Below are positions 1 to 9,045 of a DNA stretch of 64,000 bases, piece by piece; position 1 is the stretch's first letter, and each line of letters starts with the position of its first letter. Location of the stretch: positions 1-64,000 of the forward strand of contig CACOQN010000004.1 of NCBI GenBank assembly GCA_902629285.1, in the 5' to 3' direction. The position numbers and the translations under genes are program-made. The notes under the pieces are model-generated. The model was not told the origin of the DNA, did not search any database, and was given only the letters and a program-made list of their open reading frames with translations. The stretch is from an uncultured Pelagibacteraceae bacterium. GTDB taxonomy: Bacteria > Pseudomonadota > Alphaproteobacteria > Pelagibacterales > Pelagibacteraceae.

Positions 1-740
1 GAACACCAACCACTTCACCGTTCAAGTTTTTTATATTTCCTTTTTTAAAAGAGTCTGGTCTAAATTTTTGAATTACAGATGCGTAATCACCACTTGGTAC
101 AAAACAAATATCCTGGCTATCAGGTTTATCAGCTACATTCAGCTCTAAATTTTTAGCAATTTCTCTAGTTTTATCCTTAAGCATACTTCCTAAAGGAAAT
201 CTTAAATAATTTAATTGTTCTCTAGTTGTATTAAATAGAAAATAACTCTGATCTCTATTTTCATCAATTGCTCTATACATATTTGTTGTTTTATTTTGTG
301 TTATACTTTTTACATAATGACCAGTTACTAAAGCATCTGCTTTGAGTTCTTTTGAAACCTCAAATAAATCTTTAAATTTTACTGTTTGATTACATTGAAC
401 ACATGGAATTGGTGTTTCGCCTTTTAAATAACTATCAACAAAATTATCAATTACACCTTGTTTGAATTTATCTTGATAATACAAAATTTTATGCTCTATG
501 CCCAATTTATGTGCAACACGTTTTGCGTCCATTACATCTTGACCTGAACAACATTGTTTTGAGTTAGATACTTCCTTATTATCATCATAAAGTTTTAAAG
601 TTATGCCAATAACCTTGTAGCCTTCTTTTTTCATGATACCTGCGACAGTTGATGAATCAACACCACCTGACATTGCTACAACTACAGTAGTATCTGATGG
701 CTTTTTATCTATCCCAAGTGAATTTAAATTTTTATTCATA
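1..740 (-). CDS. mnmA: tRNA-specific 2-thiouridylase MnmA (partial, C-terminus outside window)
   Basis: Minus-strand reading from ATG at 740 gives [31 protein letters not shown]..., the PP-loop SGGVDS motif, with downstream CVQCN typical of MnmA. Confidence 0.9.
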
Positions 741-780
741 AGGTGGTATTTATACTTATTTACAATATAAGTTAAATATA

Positions 781-951
781 ATGATTTTAGATTATGAACC
801 AGGCGACAAAGTCACAAATCCACTTAAAAAAGAATGGGGAATTGGTCAAGTTCAATCAATAATTAATGATAAAGTGACTGTAAACTTTGAAAATGTTGGA
901 AAAAAAGTGATTAACGCAAAAAATGTTGAATTAATAAAAGTAGGAAAATAA
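781..951 (+). CDS. DUF3553-like small protein (56 aa)
   Basis: [56 protein letters not shown]; matches the GxxVxNPxxxxWGxGQVQS pattern. Not in supplied ORF track. Confidence 0.7.
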   Translation: MILDYEPGDKVTNPLKKEWGIGQVQSIINDKVTVNFENVGKKVINAKNVELIKVGK

Positions 952-953
952 AA

Positions 954-1718
954 GTGGATTTTAAACACGTAATAGAACATTTAATAGAAAGTTTTTTAGC
1001 TGCTGGGGATTTGGCACTTCAATTAAGGGAAAAAGGATTAATAAATAAAATAAAACCTGACAACACTCCTGTGAGTAATGGTGACCTTGAGGTTAATCAA
1101 TTAATTTTAAGTAAAATTTCTGAAATCACTCCAGAATTACCAATAATTTCAGAGGAATCTAGTGAAAATAAAGATATTTCAAATTTAAAAAATTTCTGGC
1201 TTGTCGATCCAATTGATGGGACCTATGATTATATTAATAATCTAGAGGAATTTACAATCAACGCTGGTTTAATTATTAACAACAAGCCTGTTGCTGGATT
1301 AATAAATGCTCCTGCAAAAAAAAGAATGTTTTATTCGTATGAAAAAGGTAATGCTTATGAATTTAGTAACGGTAAAACAAAAAATTTGAATAAAATACCT
1401 TCTAAAAAATCTAAAAATTTAAAATTTGTTACATACTCAAATAAAATTAAACCTGAAATACAAAAAATTTATGATGATTTAGGAGTAAAAGAAAAGGTAC
1501 GAATGAAGAGTTCACTTAAATTTTGTGCCGTTGCTACGGGTGAGTATGACGGTTATGTTGCAGAGCCAAGGGCATATGAATGGGATATCGCTGCTGGTCA
1601 TGCAATTTTAGAACATGCAGGTGGAACTGTAACTGATTTTGATGGAAATGAAATTTTGTATGGAAAAAAAGATTTAAGAAATCCAAGTATTATTTTAAAA
1701 AATAAAAATATTTTATAA
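954..1718 (+). CDS. cysQ: Inositol monophosphatase family / 3'(2'),5'-bisphosphate nucleotidase (CysQ-like)
   Basis: SEES, WLVDPIDGTYDYINN and WDIAAGHAILEHAGG motifs of the IMPase superfamily. Confidence 0.85.
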   Translation: MDFKHVIEHLIESFLAAGDLALQLREKGLINKIKPDNTPVSNGDLEVNQLILSKISEITPELPIISEESSENKDISNLKNFWLVDPIDGTYDYINNLEEFTINAGLIINNKPVAGLINAPAKKRMFYSYEKGNAYEFSNGKTKNLNKIPSKKSKNLKFVTYSNKIKPEIQKIYDDLGVKEKVRMKSSLKFCAVATGEYDGYVAEPRAYEWDIAAGHAILEHAGGTVTDFDGNEILYGKKDLRNPSIILKNKNIL

Positions 1719-1861
1719 TGGATGAACAATTAAGAATAATACTAATAATTATTGTTTCTGTTTCAATTTTTGGATTGTTATTGTTCGTTTTCGTAAAAAA
1801 TTATATAAAAAATAAAATCAATCAGCTTGTAAAAGAAGAAAAAAATAAAAAATTAAAGTAA
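1718..1861 (+). CDS. Small single-pass membrane protein (47 aa), unknown
   Basis: MDEQLRIILIIIVSVSIFGLLLFVFVKNYIKNKINQLVKEEKNKKLK; ATG overlaps the upstream TAA (TAATG). Not in ORF track. Confidence 0.5.
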   Translation: MDEQLRIILIIIVSVSIFGLLLFVFVKNYIKNKINQLVKEEKNKKLK

Positions 1862-2416
1862 ATTTATTATTTTTAAATATTCGTCCTTTTCTATATCCAT
1901 TACCTTTTTTGATGTTTCAAAATCAAAACCATTTCTTGCAAGTAATGAAATATCTTTTTTATAAAATAAAGTTCTATTATCCTCTGCTCTAGCTGGACCA
2001 ATTCTTTTTTTTTTACATAATTTTATTGCCGAAAAAAAATCTTGATCAGAATTATCCTCTTTGATTTTATCAACTGTATCTTTAATGAAAATTTCATTTA
2101 TCCCTTTTCCTATTAAATAATTTCGGATTTTATTAATTGAATTACCTCTTTGAATCATACTTTTAGCTTTACTTTCAGAATAAAATTGATCATTTATAAA
2201 TTTATTTTTTTCCATATCAGATAAAACAATGTCTATCAGCTTATTTACATCTTTCTTTCTTACATCTGTTGCGGATAGTTTCATGTATTTTTTTAATAAA
2301 TAAGTTTTTAATTGTTGTTTTGAAGGTGCATACTTTTCAACATATGCAAAGGCAAAATTACGCATCTCATCTACAGTTACTTGAAGAGATTTTTTTCTAT
2401 TTCTTATAGGAATCAT
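1853..2416 (-). CDS. recX: Regulatory protein RecX
   Basis: RecX-like helical repeats (LLKKYM, FINDQFYSESKAKSMIQRGNSINKIRNYLIGKGI). Confidence 0.75.
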   Translation of the reverse strand: MIPIRNRKKSLQVTVDEMRNFAFAYVEKYAPSKQQLKTYLLKKYMKLSATDVRKKDVNKLIDIVLSDMEKNKFINDQFYSESKAKSMIQRGNSINKIRNYLIGKGINEIFIKDTVDKIKEDNSDQDFFSAIKLCKKKRIGPARAEDNRTLFYKKDISLLARNGFDFETSKKVMDIEKDEYLKIINLL

Positions 2417-2442
2417 TGTTAGAATTAATATAATATAATTAA

Positions 2443-2916
2443 ATGATTGAACAAATTTATACTTATTTTACTATTGAGACACTTTATATGTGGATCAACC
2501 TTGGTGTTCTGCCTTTTTGGTTTATCTTAATAGTGTTTCCACAATCACATTTAAGTAGAATTTTTTTAACATCCATTTTTCCTATTCTCATATTAAGCGG
2601 TGTCTATATCTTCATTTTATATAAATCTTATTTAATTGGTTACGATTTTACTGATAATTTCACTCTCTATCTTGGTCTTACTGAATTATCTAGATTATTT
2701 GAGGATCATTTATACATAATGATATTTTGGACTCATTTTATTGCTATAAACTTATTTATTGGTGGTTGGATTGTTAAAGATTCTCAAAAATTTTCAATTA
2801 ATAAAGTTTTGTTGGCTTTACCATTAATATTAACTTATTTAATTGGACCACTAGGTTTATTTTTGTATTGGATAATTAGAATTTTTTATGCAAAAAGAAT
2901 TAGTTTATATGAGTAA
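2443..2916 (+). CDS. ABA4-like (DUF4281) membrane protein
   Basis: Four hydrophobic segments with FEDHLYIMIFWTHFIAINLFIGGWIVKD and GPLGLFLYWIIR typical of the family. Confidence 0.65.
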   Translation: MIEQIYTYFTIETLYMWINLGVLPFWFILIVFPQSHLSRIFLTSIFPILILSGVYIFILYKSYLIGYDFTDNFTLYLGLTELSRLFEDHLYIMIFWTHFIAINLFIGGWIVKDSQKFSINKVLLALPLILTYLIGPLGLFLYWIIRIFYAKRISLYE

Positions 2917-3484
2917 TCATATAGATTTTTATTTTGATATAATTAGCCCTTACGCCTACATTGCACATAAAAAAATTCTTAAACAAAAAAATATCATATT
3001 TAATTATAAACCAATTTATTTAGGTGGCCTTCATAAACTAGCTGGAATTGATTCTCCTGCATTTAACAAATATAAATTGAGAAATAATATTAATGATTGC
3101 AATTTAGTATCTGAAAAAAATAATATTGAATTTAAATGGAATTCTAATTTTCCAATAAATTCTTTAAATATAATGAGGGGATATATTAGTATTAGTAATG
3201 ATAAGCAAAATGATTATTTAAATTGTTTTTTTGATGCTTATTGGAAAGATAATCAAGACTTGTCAAATATTGAAAACATTTCTAAATTATTAAGTGATTT
3301 AAAAATTGAAAGTGAAGTATTTTTTAAGTCTATAAAAGAACAATCGGTTAAAGATAAATTAATTAAATTAACTACTGATGCTTTTAAAAAAGAAGTTTTT
3401 GGAACTCCAACTTTTGTAATTAATAATAAAATTTTTTGGGGGCAAGACAGGCTTGATTACGCTATTGAAGAATTCTACAGTTAA
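2909..3484 (+). CDS. 2-hydroxychromene-2-carboxylate isomerase / DsbA-family oxidoreductase
   Basis: MSNHIDFYFDIISPYAYIAHKK... and C-terminal FGTPTFVINNKIFWGQDRLDY. The ATG at 2909 is likelier than the 2888 start in the track. Confidence 0.8.
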   Translation: MSNHIDFYFDIISPYAYIAHKKILKQKNIIFNYKPIYLGGLHKLAGIDSPAFNKYKLRNNINDCNLVSEKNNIEFKWNSNFPINSLNIMRGYISISNDKQNDYLNCFFDAYWKDNQDLSNIENISKLLSDLKIESEVFFKSIKEQSVKDKLIKLTTDAFKKEVFGTPTFVINNKIFWGQDRLDYAIEEFYS

Positions 3485-3864
3485 ACTATTTTAAATTTAC
3501 TTCTCACAATAGAGGAAAAGCCACCATCAATATGAGATATTTTTTGATATCCCATATCTTTTAATGATTTAACAGCTAGAGCAGATCTTACACCTCCCGC
3601 ACAGAATAAAACAAATTCTTTATTTTCATCTAATTTACTGTTTTGAAATACTGGACTAGATGGATCTAAATAAACTTCTAGCATACCTCTTGGGATGTGA
3701 CTTGCTCCCTCAACGCTACCTGAATTTTCTAATTCATTGCTTTCTCTTATATCAATTAGATTGCAACTTTTATCTTGAAACATTGTATATGCTTCATCAA
3801 CATTAATTGTTTTAATTTGTTTTGAAGTTTCACTAACTAGAGTTTGTAATGATTTAATAGCCAT
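3481..3864 (-). CDS. Rhodanese-like domain protein
   Basis: NLIDIRESNELENSGSVEGASHIPRG and active-site FVLFCAGGVRSALA. Start placed at internal MAIKSL. Confidence 0.85.
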   Translation of the reverse strand: MAIKSLQTLVSETSKQIKTINVDEAYTMFQDKSCNLIDIRESNELENSGSVEGASHIPRGMLEVYLDPSSPVFQNSKLDENKEFVLFCAGGVRSALAVKSLKDMGYQKISHIDGGFSSIVRSKFKIV

Positions 3865-3889
3865 AATATTATAAGACTTATAACATATT

Positions 3890-4867
3890 ATGAAAAAATT
3901 TTTTATCAAATTTTGCAAATTATTTGGTTTCGAAATTTTAGATCAAAATAATTTTTCATCACCAACACTAGAAAAAAAATTAAATGAAGATCTTTCGGTA
4001 ATCAATGAAAAATCAATAATTTTACCCTTGGGGGAAGTTAAAATTACAAAAAAAATTAGTTCAATATTAATTATATTGAGAATGAATACAGATATTCAAA
4101 TTTGGGACCAAAATAGGAAGAGATTATTCGAATATCCTAAAGTGGAATATACCAAAAGATCACTTAATTCGCTCATAAGATCAATTAATTTTTTTAAAAA
4201 AAAATATTCAAATATAAATATCAAAACAATTATTGTTGATGATAATTCAAATATAAAAAACCTTGAAATGATTAAAAAGATAGTTGTGGGAAATAATGTT
4301 GAGATAATCAACTTAGATTATTCTAAATTTCAAGACAAAATATCAAAACAAAAAAATAGAGAAACCTTTGCAAATCTTGCGAGTTTGCTTCAAAGTTTTG
4401 AAATTGGAAAAGAATTTGGTGATGATTTAATTTATTTTGTTGAAGATGATTATTTACATTTCGAACCAATGCTTGAGGAAATGGTGACGTCTTATGAAAG
4501 AATTGCTTCACAAGTTAAAAAAGATATTTTTATGTGTCCATCTGACTATCCTTATTTGTATATGAATAATTTAAAAACTAATATTTTGATTGGTAGTAAA
4601 CGTCATTGGAGAACTGTTGATAGAACGCTTTGTACTTTTATGACAACTAAAAACCTATTAAATAAATATTGGAAAAACTTTTATAAAAATTGTCAAGATA
4701 GACATGACCCTTTTGAAAAGTATTTAAATGAAATTTATTTAAATGAAATTTGTATTTCTCCAATAAAGAGTTTGTCACTACATCTTACTAATATAAATTC
4801 AAGTTACGGTTTATCACCATTCATCGATTATAAAAAACTTTGGGAGGAAAACAAAATAAATGATTAA
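3890..4867 (+). CDS. Glycosyltransferase family 2-like protein
   Basis: IKTIIVDDNS and YFVEDDYLH (DxD-like) motifs. Confidence 0.55.
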   Translation: MKKFFIKFCKLFGFEILDQNNFSSPTLEKKLNEDLSVINEKSIILPLGEVKITKKISSILIILRMNTDIQIWDQNRKRLFEYPKVEYTKRSLNSLIRSINFFKKKYSNINIKTIIVDDNSNIKNLEMIKKIVVGNNVEIINLDYSKFQDKISKQKNRETFANLASLLQSFEIGKEFGDDLIYFVEDDYLHFEPMLEEMVTSYERIASQVKKDIFMCPSDYPYLYMNNLKTNILIGSKRHWRTVDRTLCTFMTTKNLLNKYWKNFYKNCQDRHDPFEKYLNEIYLNEICISPIKSLSLHLTNINSSYGLSPFIDYKKLWEENKIND

Positions 4868-5330
4868 GGAAAATATAAAAGCACCAATATTTAAATTACC
4901 ATCTACAAATAAAAAAAGTTATTCTTTGAAAGATTCTTTAGGAAAATATGTAGTTATTTATTTTTATCCAAAAGATGATACACCTGGATGCACTATTGAA
5001 ACCAATGATTTCAATAAATTACTACCAAAATTTAAAAAATTAAATTGTGAGCTATTAGGTGTTTCAAAAGATAGTCTTAAAAGTCATGATAAATTTAGAG
5101 ATAAATATAAAATTAAATTTGATTTACTGGCAGATGAAAAACTAGAAGTTCTTAAAAAATACAAAGTTTGGGGTAAAAAAAATTTTATGGGACGTGAATT
5201 TATGGGGGTTATTCGAAGCTCAATTTTAATTGATAGAAGAGGTAAAATTTTGAAAGTTTGGAATAATGTAAAAGTAAAAGATCATGCAAAAGAAGTGTTA
5301 GAAACTCTAAAAAATATTTTAAAGAAATAA
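4860..5330 (+). CDS. bcp: Thioredoxin-dependent peroxiredoxin (BCP/PrxQ family)
   Basis: IYFYPKDDTPGCTIETNDF is the Prx active-site signature. Confidence 0.92.
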   Translation: MIKENIKAPIFKLPSTNKKSYSLKDSLGKYVVIYFYPKDDTPGCTIETNDFNKLLPKFKKLNCELLGVSKDSLKSHDKFRDKYKIKFDLLADEKLEVLKKYKVWGKKNFMGREFMGVIRSSILIDRRGKILKVWNNVKVKDHAKEVLETLKNILKK

Positions 5331-5332
5331 AA

Positions 5333-5362
5333 AAAAGCCCCTTATTTCTAAGGGGCTTTTAA
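5333..5362. terminator. Bidirectional Rho-independent terminator
   Basis: AAAAGCCCCTTATTTCTAAGGGGCTTTT between convergent bcp and amt; A/T tracts on both sides. Confidence 0.9.
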
Positions 5363-5384
5363 CTAATGAGAGAAAGAATTTAAT

Positions 5385-6686
5385 TTAATCTCTTATTGCG
5401 TAAGCTCTTACACCTATTTCAGCAACATCAGTTCCAAGTTTTTCTGCTCCAGAACTAATTCTCAAACCTATTGTTGTCTTCATTACTTTAAAAATTATAT
5501 AAGACAGAACAAAACTAAATAAACATACTGAAATTACTCCTGTAAATTGAGTTCCAAAATTTGTATCTGGATTACTTATTGGAACTATAAGTGTTCCAAA
5601 AATTCCTGCAAACATATGGACTGGTATTGCACCAACGACGTCATCGAGATGTCTTGCTTCTAAAAATTTTGTACCAAAATACATAATAATAGATCCAATA
5701 GCACCTATAACAATTGCAAGTAAAGGTGATGGAGTTAAAGGCTCAGCAGTTATTGCAACAAGACCTGCAAGAGCTCCATTCAACATCATTATTATATCTG
5801 TCTTTCCACCTAACAATCTTGATACTACTGCAGCAGATACTGTACCAGCTGCACCAGCTAAGTGAGTGTTAACTGCAATCCTACTAATTGCATTTACATC
5901 ATCAAAAGTACCCATTGCTAATTGACTAAAACCATTAAAACCAAACCATCCAAACCAAAGCAAAAATGTTCCAAGTGTTACAAGCGGTATACTTGAAGCA
6001 GCAAATGGCTCTAAAGTTTTAGGTTCACCTGATTTAGTAAATCTTCCCTCTCTAGCACCTAAAACCATTACTCCAGCTAAAGCTGCTGCACCACCACAAG
6101 CATGTACTAGAGTAGAACCAGCAAAGTCAGAGAAACCTGAAGTTGCTAACCAACCTCCACCCCATTGCCAACCCATTGAAATTGGGTAAATGAAACCAGA
6201 CATTAAAAATGCAAAGATGAAAAATGGCCAAATCTTAATTCTTTCTGCCACCGCGCCTGATACGATCGAAACAGTTGCACAAACAAACATTGTTTGAAAA
6301 AACCAATCAGAATGGTCTGAATATCCTGTATCCAGACTTAAAGAGTCACCCCACATTAAAAAGGATCCAATATATCCTCCTTCAGGTATTCCATAAGCCA
6401 TATTGTACCCAAAAAAGAAAAACACAAGTGAGCAAATAGCAAATTTACCTATATTTTTTGCTGCAATAGTAGAAACACTTTTTGTTGTTACAAGTCCGCT
6501 CTCTAACATACAAAATCCAGCAGCCATAAAAGCTACTAAAACACCACCTATATAAAATCCAAGTGTATTGAAAATATATTGACCCTCTGGTGAAATAGTG
6601 GTCTCAGCATTCACCACAGTTGTAAAACTGATCATAGCGATAAATGATAATAGAATTAAATTTATTTTTTTAAAAAATTTGTTCAT
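5385..6686 (-). CDS. amt: Ammonium transporter (Amt family)
   Basis: Signal peptide, GFCMLESGL, WFGWFGFNGFSQ, LAGAAGT: Amt family signatures. Confidence 0.95.
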   Translation of the reverse strand: MNKFFKKINLILLSFIAMISFTTVVNAETTISPEGQYIFNTLGFYIGGVLVAFMAAGFCMLESGLVTTKSVSTIAAKNIGKFAICSLVFFFFGYNMAYGIPEGGYIGSFLMWGDSLSLDTGYSDHSDWFFQTMFVCATVSIVSGAVAERIKIWPFFIFAFLMSGFIYPISMGWQWGGGWLATSGFSDFAGSTLVHACGGAAALAGVMVLGAREGRFTKSGEPKTLEPFAASSIPLVTLGTFLLWFGWFGFNGFSQLAMGTFDDVNAISRIAVNTHLAGAAGTVSAAVVSRLLGGKTDIIMMLNGALAGLVAITAEPLTPSPLLAIVIGAIGSIIMYFGTKFLEARHLDDVVGAIPVHMFAGIFGTLIVPISNPDTNFGTQFTGVISVCLFSFVLSYIIFKVMKTTIGLRISSGAEKLGTDVAEIGVRAYAIRD

Positions 6687-6756
6687 AATCTCCTCCGTTA
6701 AATAGAGTTTATATTTTTTAAAATTTTTTTTAGAAACGTTTATACGGAAAATTGGC

Positions 6757-6773
6757 TATGCAGTTTTTGCATA
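6757..6773. repeat. Inverted repeat TATGCA-N5-TGCATA upstream of amt (possible operator)
   Basis: Perfect 6-bp arms, 5-bp spacer, ~70 bp upstream of the amt start codon. Confidence 0.35.
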
Positions 6774-6776
6774 TAG

Positions 6777-6820
6777 AAACAGCCCTAGACGAGTTTTTTG
6801 AAATCGTTAGGGCTGTTGAA
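6777..6820 (-). terminator. Hairpin downstream of the HU gene (terminator-like)
   Basis: AACAGCCCTA ... TAGGGCTGTT, 10-bp arms, just after the HU stop codon. Confidence 0.65.
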
Positions 6821-6825
6821 ATATT

Positions 6826-7101
6826 TTATCTATTGAATACTTCTTTTAAAGCTTTAGCTGGTAAGAATTTTACCTTCTGAGAAGCAGCAATTTGAATTTG
6901 CTCACCTGTTCTTGGGTTTCTTCCAACTCTTGCTTTTCGCTTAGCAACTTTATATGTGCCAAACCCAGCAATTTTTACTGAGTCATCACCTTTTAGAGCA
7001 TCTAAAATAGTGTTTGTAATTGTATCGAAAGTTCGCTCAGCATCTGCTTTACTCAAATTTAATGAGCCAGAAAGCTTTGCAATTAGTTGTTTTTTGTTCA
7101 T
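6826..7101 (-). CDS. HU family DNA-binding protein
   Basis: MNKKQLIAKLSGSLNLSKADAERTFD... GFGTYKVAKRKARVGRNPRTGEQIQIAA. Confidence 0.95.
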   Translation of the reverse strand: MNKKQLIAKLSGSLNLSKADAERTFDTITNTILDALKGDDSVKIAGFGTYKVAKRKARVGRNPRTGEQIQIAASQKVKFLPAKALKEVFNR

Positions 7102-7258
7102 TTTAGCTCCGGTTTTGTTGGTTAATATTTATACTTGTCATAAACCTTGATAAATCAAGCTTTTTTTTAGTATATAGTTTTTTAAAACACACAATATCTT
7201 GTAAAATTATAAAAAAACGTTGGTTTTATTGACTTTTTTAGACTTTTTAAAATGTAAA

Positions 7259-8371
7259 CTATCTAAATAAACCCAGGTCTTTTAGATCATTAAATGTTGT
7301 GAAAAACATCAATGATAACAACAAAAACAGTCCGATTCGAAAAAAACCTTCTTGGGTTTTTTGAGATAAAGGTCGTCCTAAAACTTTCTCAAAAGCATAA
7401 AACATTAAATGTCCTCCATCTAACATTGGAATTGGAAATAGATTAATAAGCCCTAGACTTATTGAAATATAAGCCATCATACTTATAAATGCTAACACTC
7501 CAAACGTTGCAACTTGTCCAGAAATTTTAGCAATCCTAATTGGACCTCCTAATTGAGAAGTATCTGCTTTACCTAAAATCATTCCTCCGATGTATTTTAG
7601 TGATGAAACAGTTACAAAATAAACTTCATTTGCTGCATGATATAGTGCTTTTGCAGGTCCTAATTTAACATGATTAATCTTATCATTATAAGCAGATAAT
7701 TTAATACCAACCATTCTTTTGTTTATTTTGTTACCTAATCCATCATCACCTTCAACAACATTAGGTTTTACTTTTAATATTAATTCATCATAGGAACGCT
7801 TAACTTTAAAATCTATAAAATCACCAGTAGACAATGTTATAAATTTAGAAACTTCCATAATACTTTTAACTTCATTTCCATCAATTTCTAAAATTATATC
7901 TTGATCTTTAAGTCCACCAATCATTGCAGGACTGTCTTTTTGAACTTCGCTGATTACAGCAGGAGTAAAATCTTTACCAACAAACATATAAAGACAAAAA
8001 AATATAATCAAAGCTAATAAAAAATTAGCAAAAGGGCCCCCAAAGATGATTAATGCTCTTTGATATAATGGTTTTAAAGTAAATAATTTTTCTCTATCCT
8101 CTTCATTATATTTCCTTAATATTTCTTCGTGATCTGCTTGTGAATATACATTTCGATCTCCAAAAAATTTGACATAACCACCTAAAGGAATGGCGCATAC
8201 TTTCCATCTAGTACCATGTTTGTCATTCCAACCAAATAATTCTTTACCAAAACCAATTGAAAAGTCAGTAACCCCTACTCCATATCTTCTAGCAAAATAA
8301 TAATGTCCATATTCATGAATAAATACAACTACTAGGATAAGAACTAAAAATGGAATTATATAACTAAACAT
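7259..8371 (-). CDS. rseP: RIP (site-2) zinc metalloprotease RseP
   Basis: HEYGHYYFARR (HExxH), PDZ domain, and NLFPIPMLDGGHLMFY motif. Confidence 0.93.
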   Translation of the reverse strand: MFSYIIPFLVLILVVVFIHEYGHYYFARRYGVGVTDFSIGFGKELFGWNDKHGTRWKVCAIPLGGYVKFFGDRNVYSQADHEEILRKYNEEDREKLFTLKPLYQRALIIFGGPFANFLLALIIFFCLYMFVGKDFTPAVISEVQKDSPAMIGGLKDQDIILEIDGNEVKSIMEVSKFITLSTGDFIDFKVKRSYDELILKVKPNVVEGDDGLGNKINKRMVGIKLSAYNDKINHVKLGPAKALYHAANEVYFVTVSSLKYIGGMILGKADTSQLGGPIRIAKISGQVATFGVLAFISMMAYISISLGLINLFPIPMLDGGHLMFYAFEKVLGRPLSQKTQEGFFRIGLFLLLSLMFFTTFNDLKDLGLFR

Positions 8372-8476
8372 AATTTAAATATATTTAAATTATAGATTTA
8401 CTCAATAAGCTAAATTGCCTTAATAAATACCTTATTTTAGTTTAATTTTCGATCATTAATACTATATAATAATTAT

Positions 8477-8962
8477 ATGCCATCTTTTGATGTAATTAGT
8501 AAAATTAATTATCAAGAATTTGATAATGCTTTAGCTAATTGTGTAAGAGAAATTAGCAATCGATATGATTTTAAAGGCCTTCATATATCGATTGAGCGAA
8601 AAGATAAAATGGTCACAACCAATGCCACTGACGAATTAAAATTAAAGCAAGTAAATGAATTGTTACAAACTCATTTGGTTAGAAGAAAAGTAGATCCAAG
8701 AGTATTACAAGTTAAAAGCTCTGAAGGAGCCTCTGGTGGATCCATTAGACAAGTAAGTGAATTAAAAGAAGGTATTAGCCAAGAAAATGCCAAAAATGTT
8801 ATTGCTGAAATCAAAAAACTTAAAATTAAAATTCAAATTAAAATTCAAGGCGATGAATTAAGAGTTGATGGCAAAAAGAAAGATGATCTTCAAGAAGCTA
8901 TGGCTGCGATCAAAGCAATTGATATTGGTCTCCCAATTGACTTTGTAAACTTTAGAGATTAA
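8477..8962 (+). CDS. YajQ family nucleotide-binding protein
   Basis: MPSFDVISKINYQEFDNALANCVREISNRYDFKG..., KDDLQEAMAAIKAIDIGLPIDFVNFRD. Confidence 0.92.
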   Translation: MPSFDVISKINYQEFDNALANCVREISNRYDFKGLHISIERKDKMVTTNATDELKLKQVNELLQTHLVRRKVDPRVLQVKSSEGASGGSIRQVSELKEGISQENAKNVIAEIKKLKIKIQIKIQGDELRVDGKKKDDLQEAMAAIKAIDIGLPIDFVNFRD

Positions 8963-9045
8963 TCCTCTCAAAGTATTTGTTGTATTTGGTAGAAAAAGAT
9001 ATAAGGAGACATTCAATTACTTAAATATATATCTTTCCCTATATA

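Noticed and set aside
4096-4511. Two antisense ORFs (71 and 62 aa) opposite the glycosyltransferase-like gene
   Set aside because: Fully antisense to a longer coding ORF, hydrophobic AT-driven translation, no recognisable domain.
7146-7168. CTTGA-TAAA-TCAAG-C-T-tract hairpin, terminator-like on plus strand
   Set aside because: Only a 5-bp AT-rich stem and no plus-strand gene upstream to terminate.
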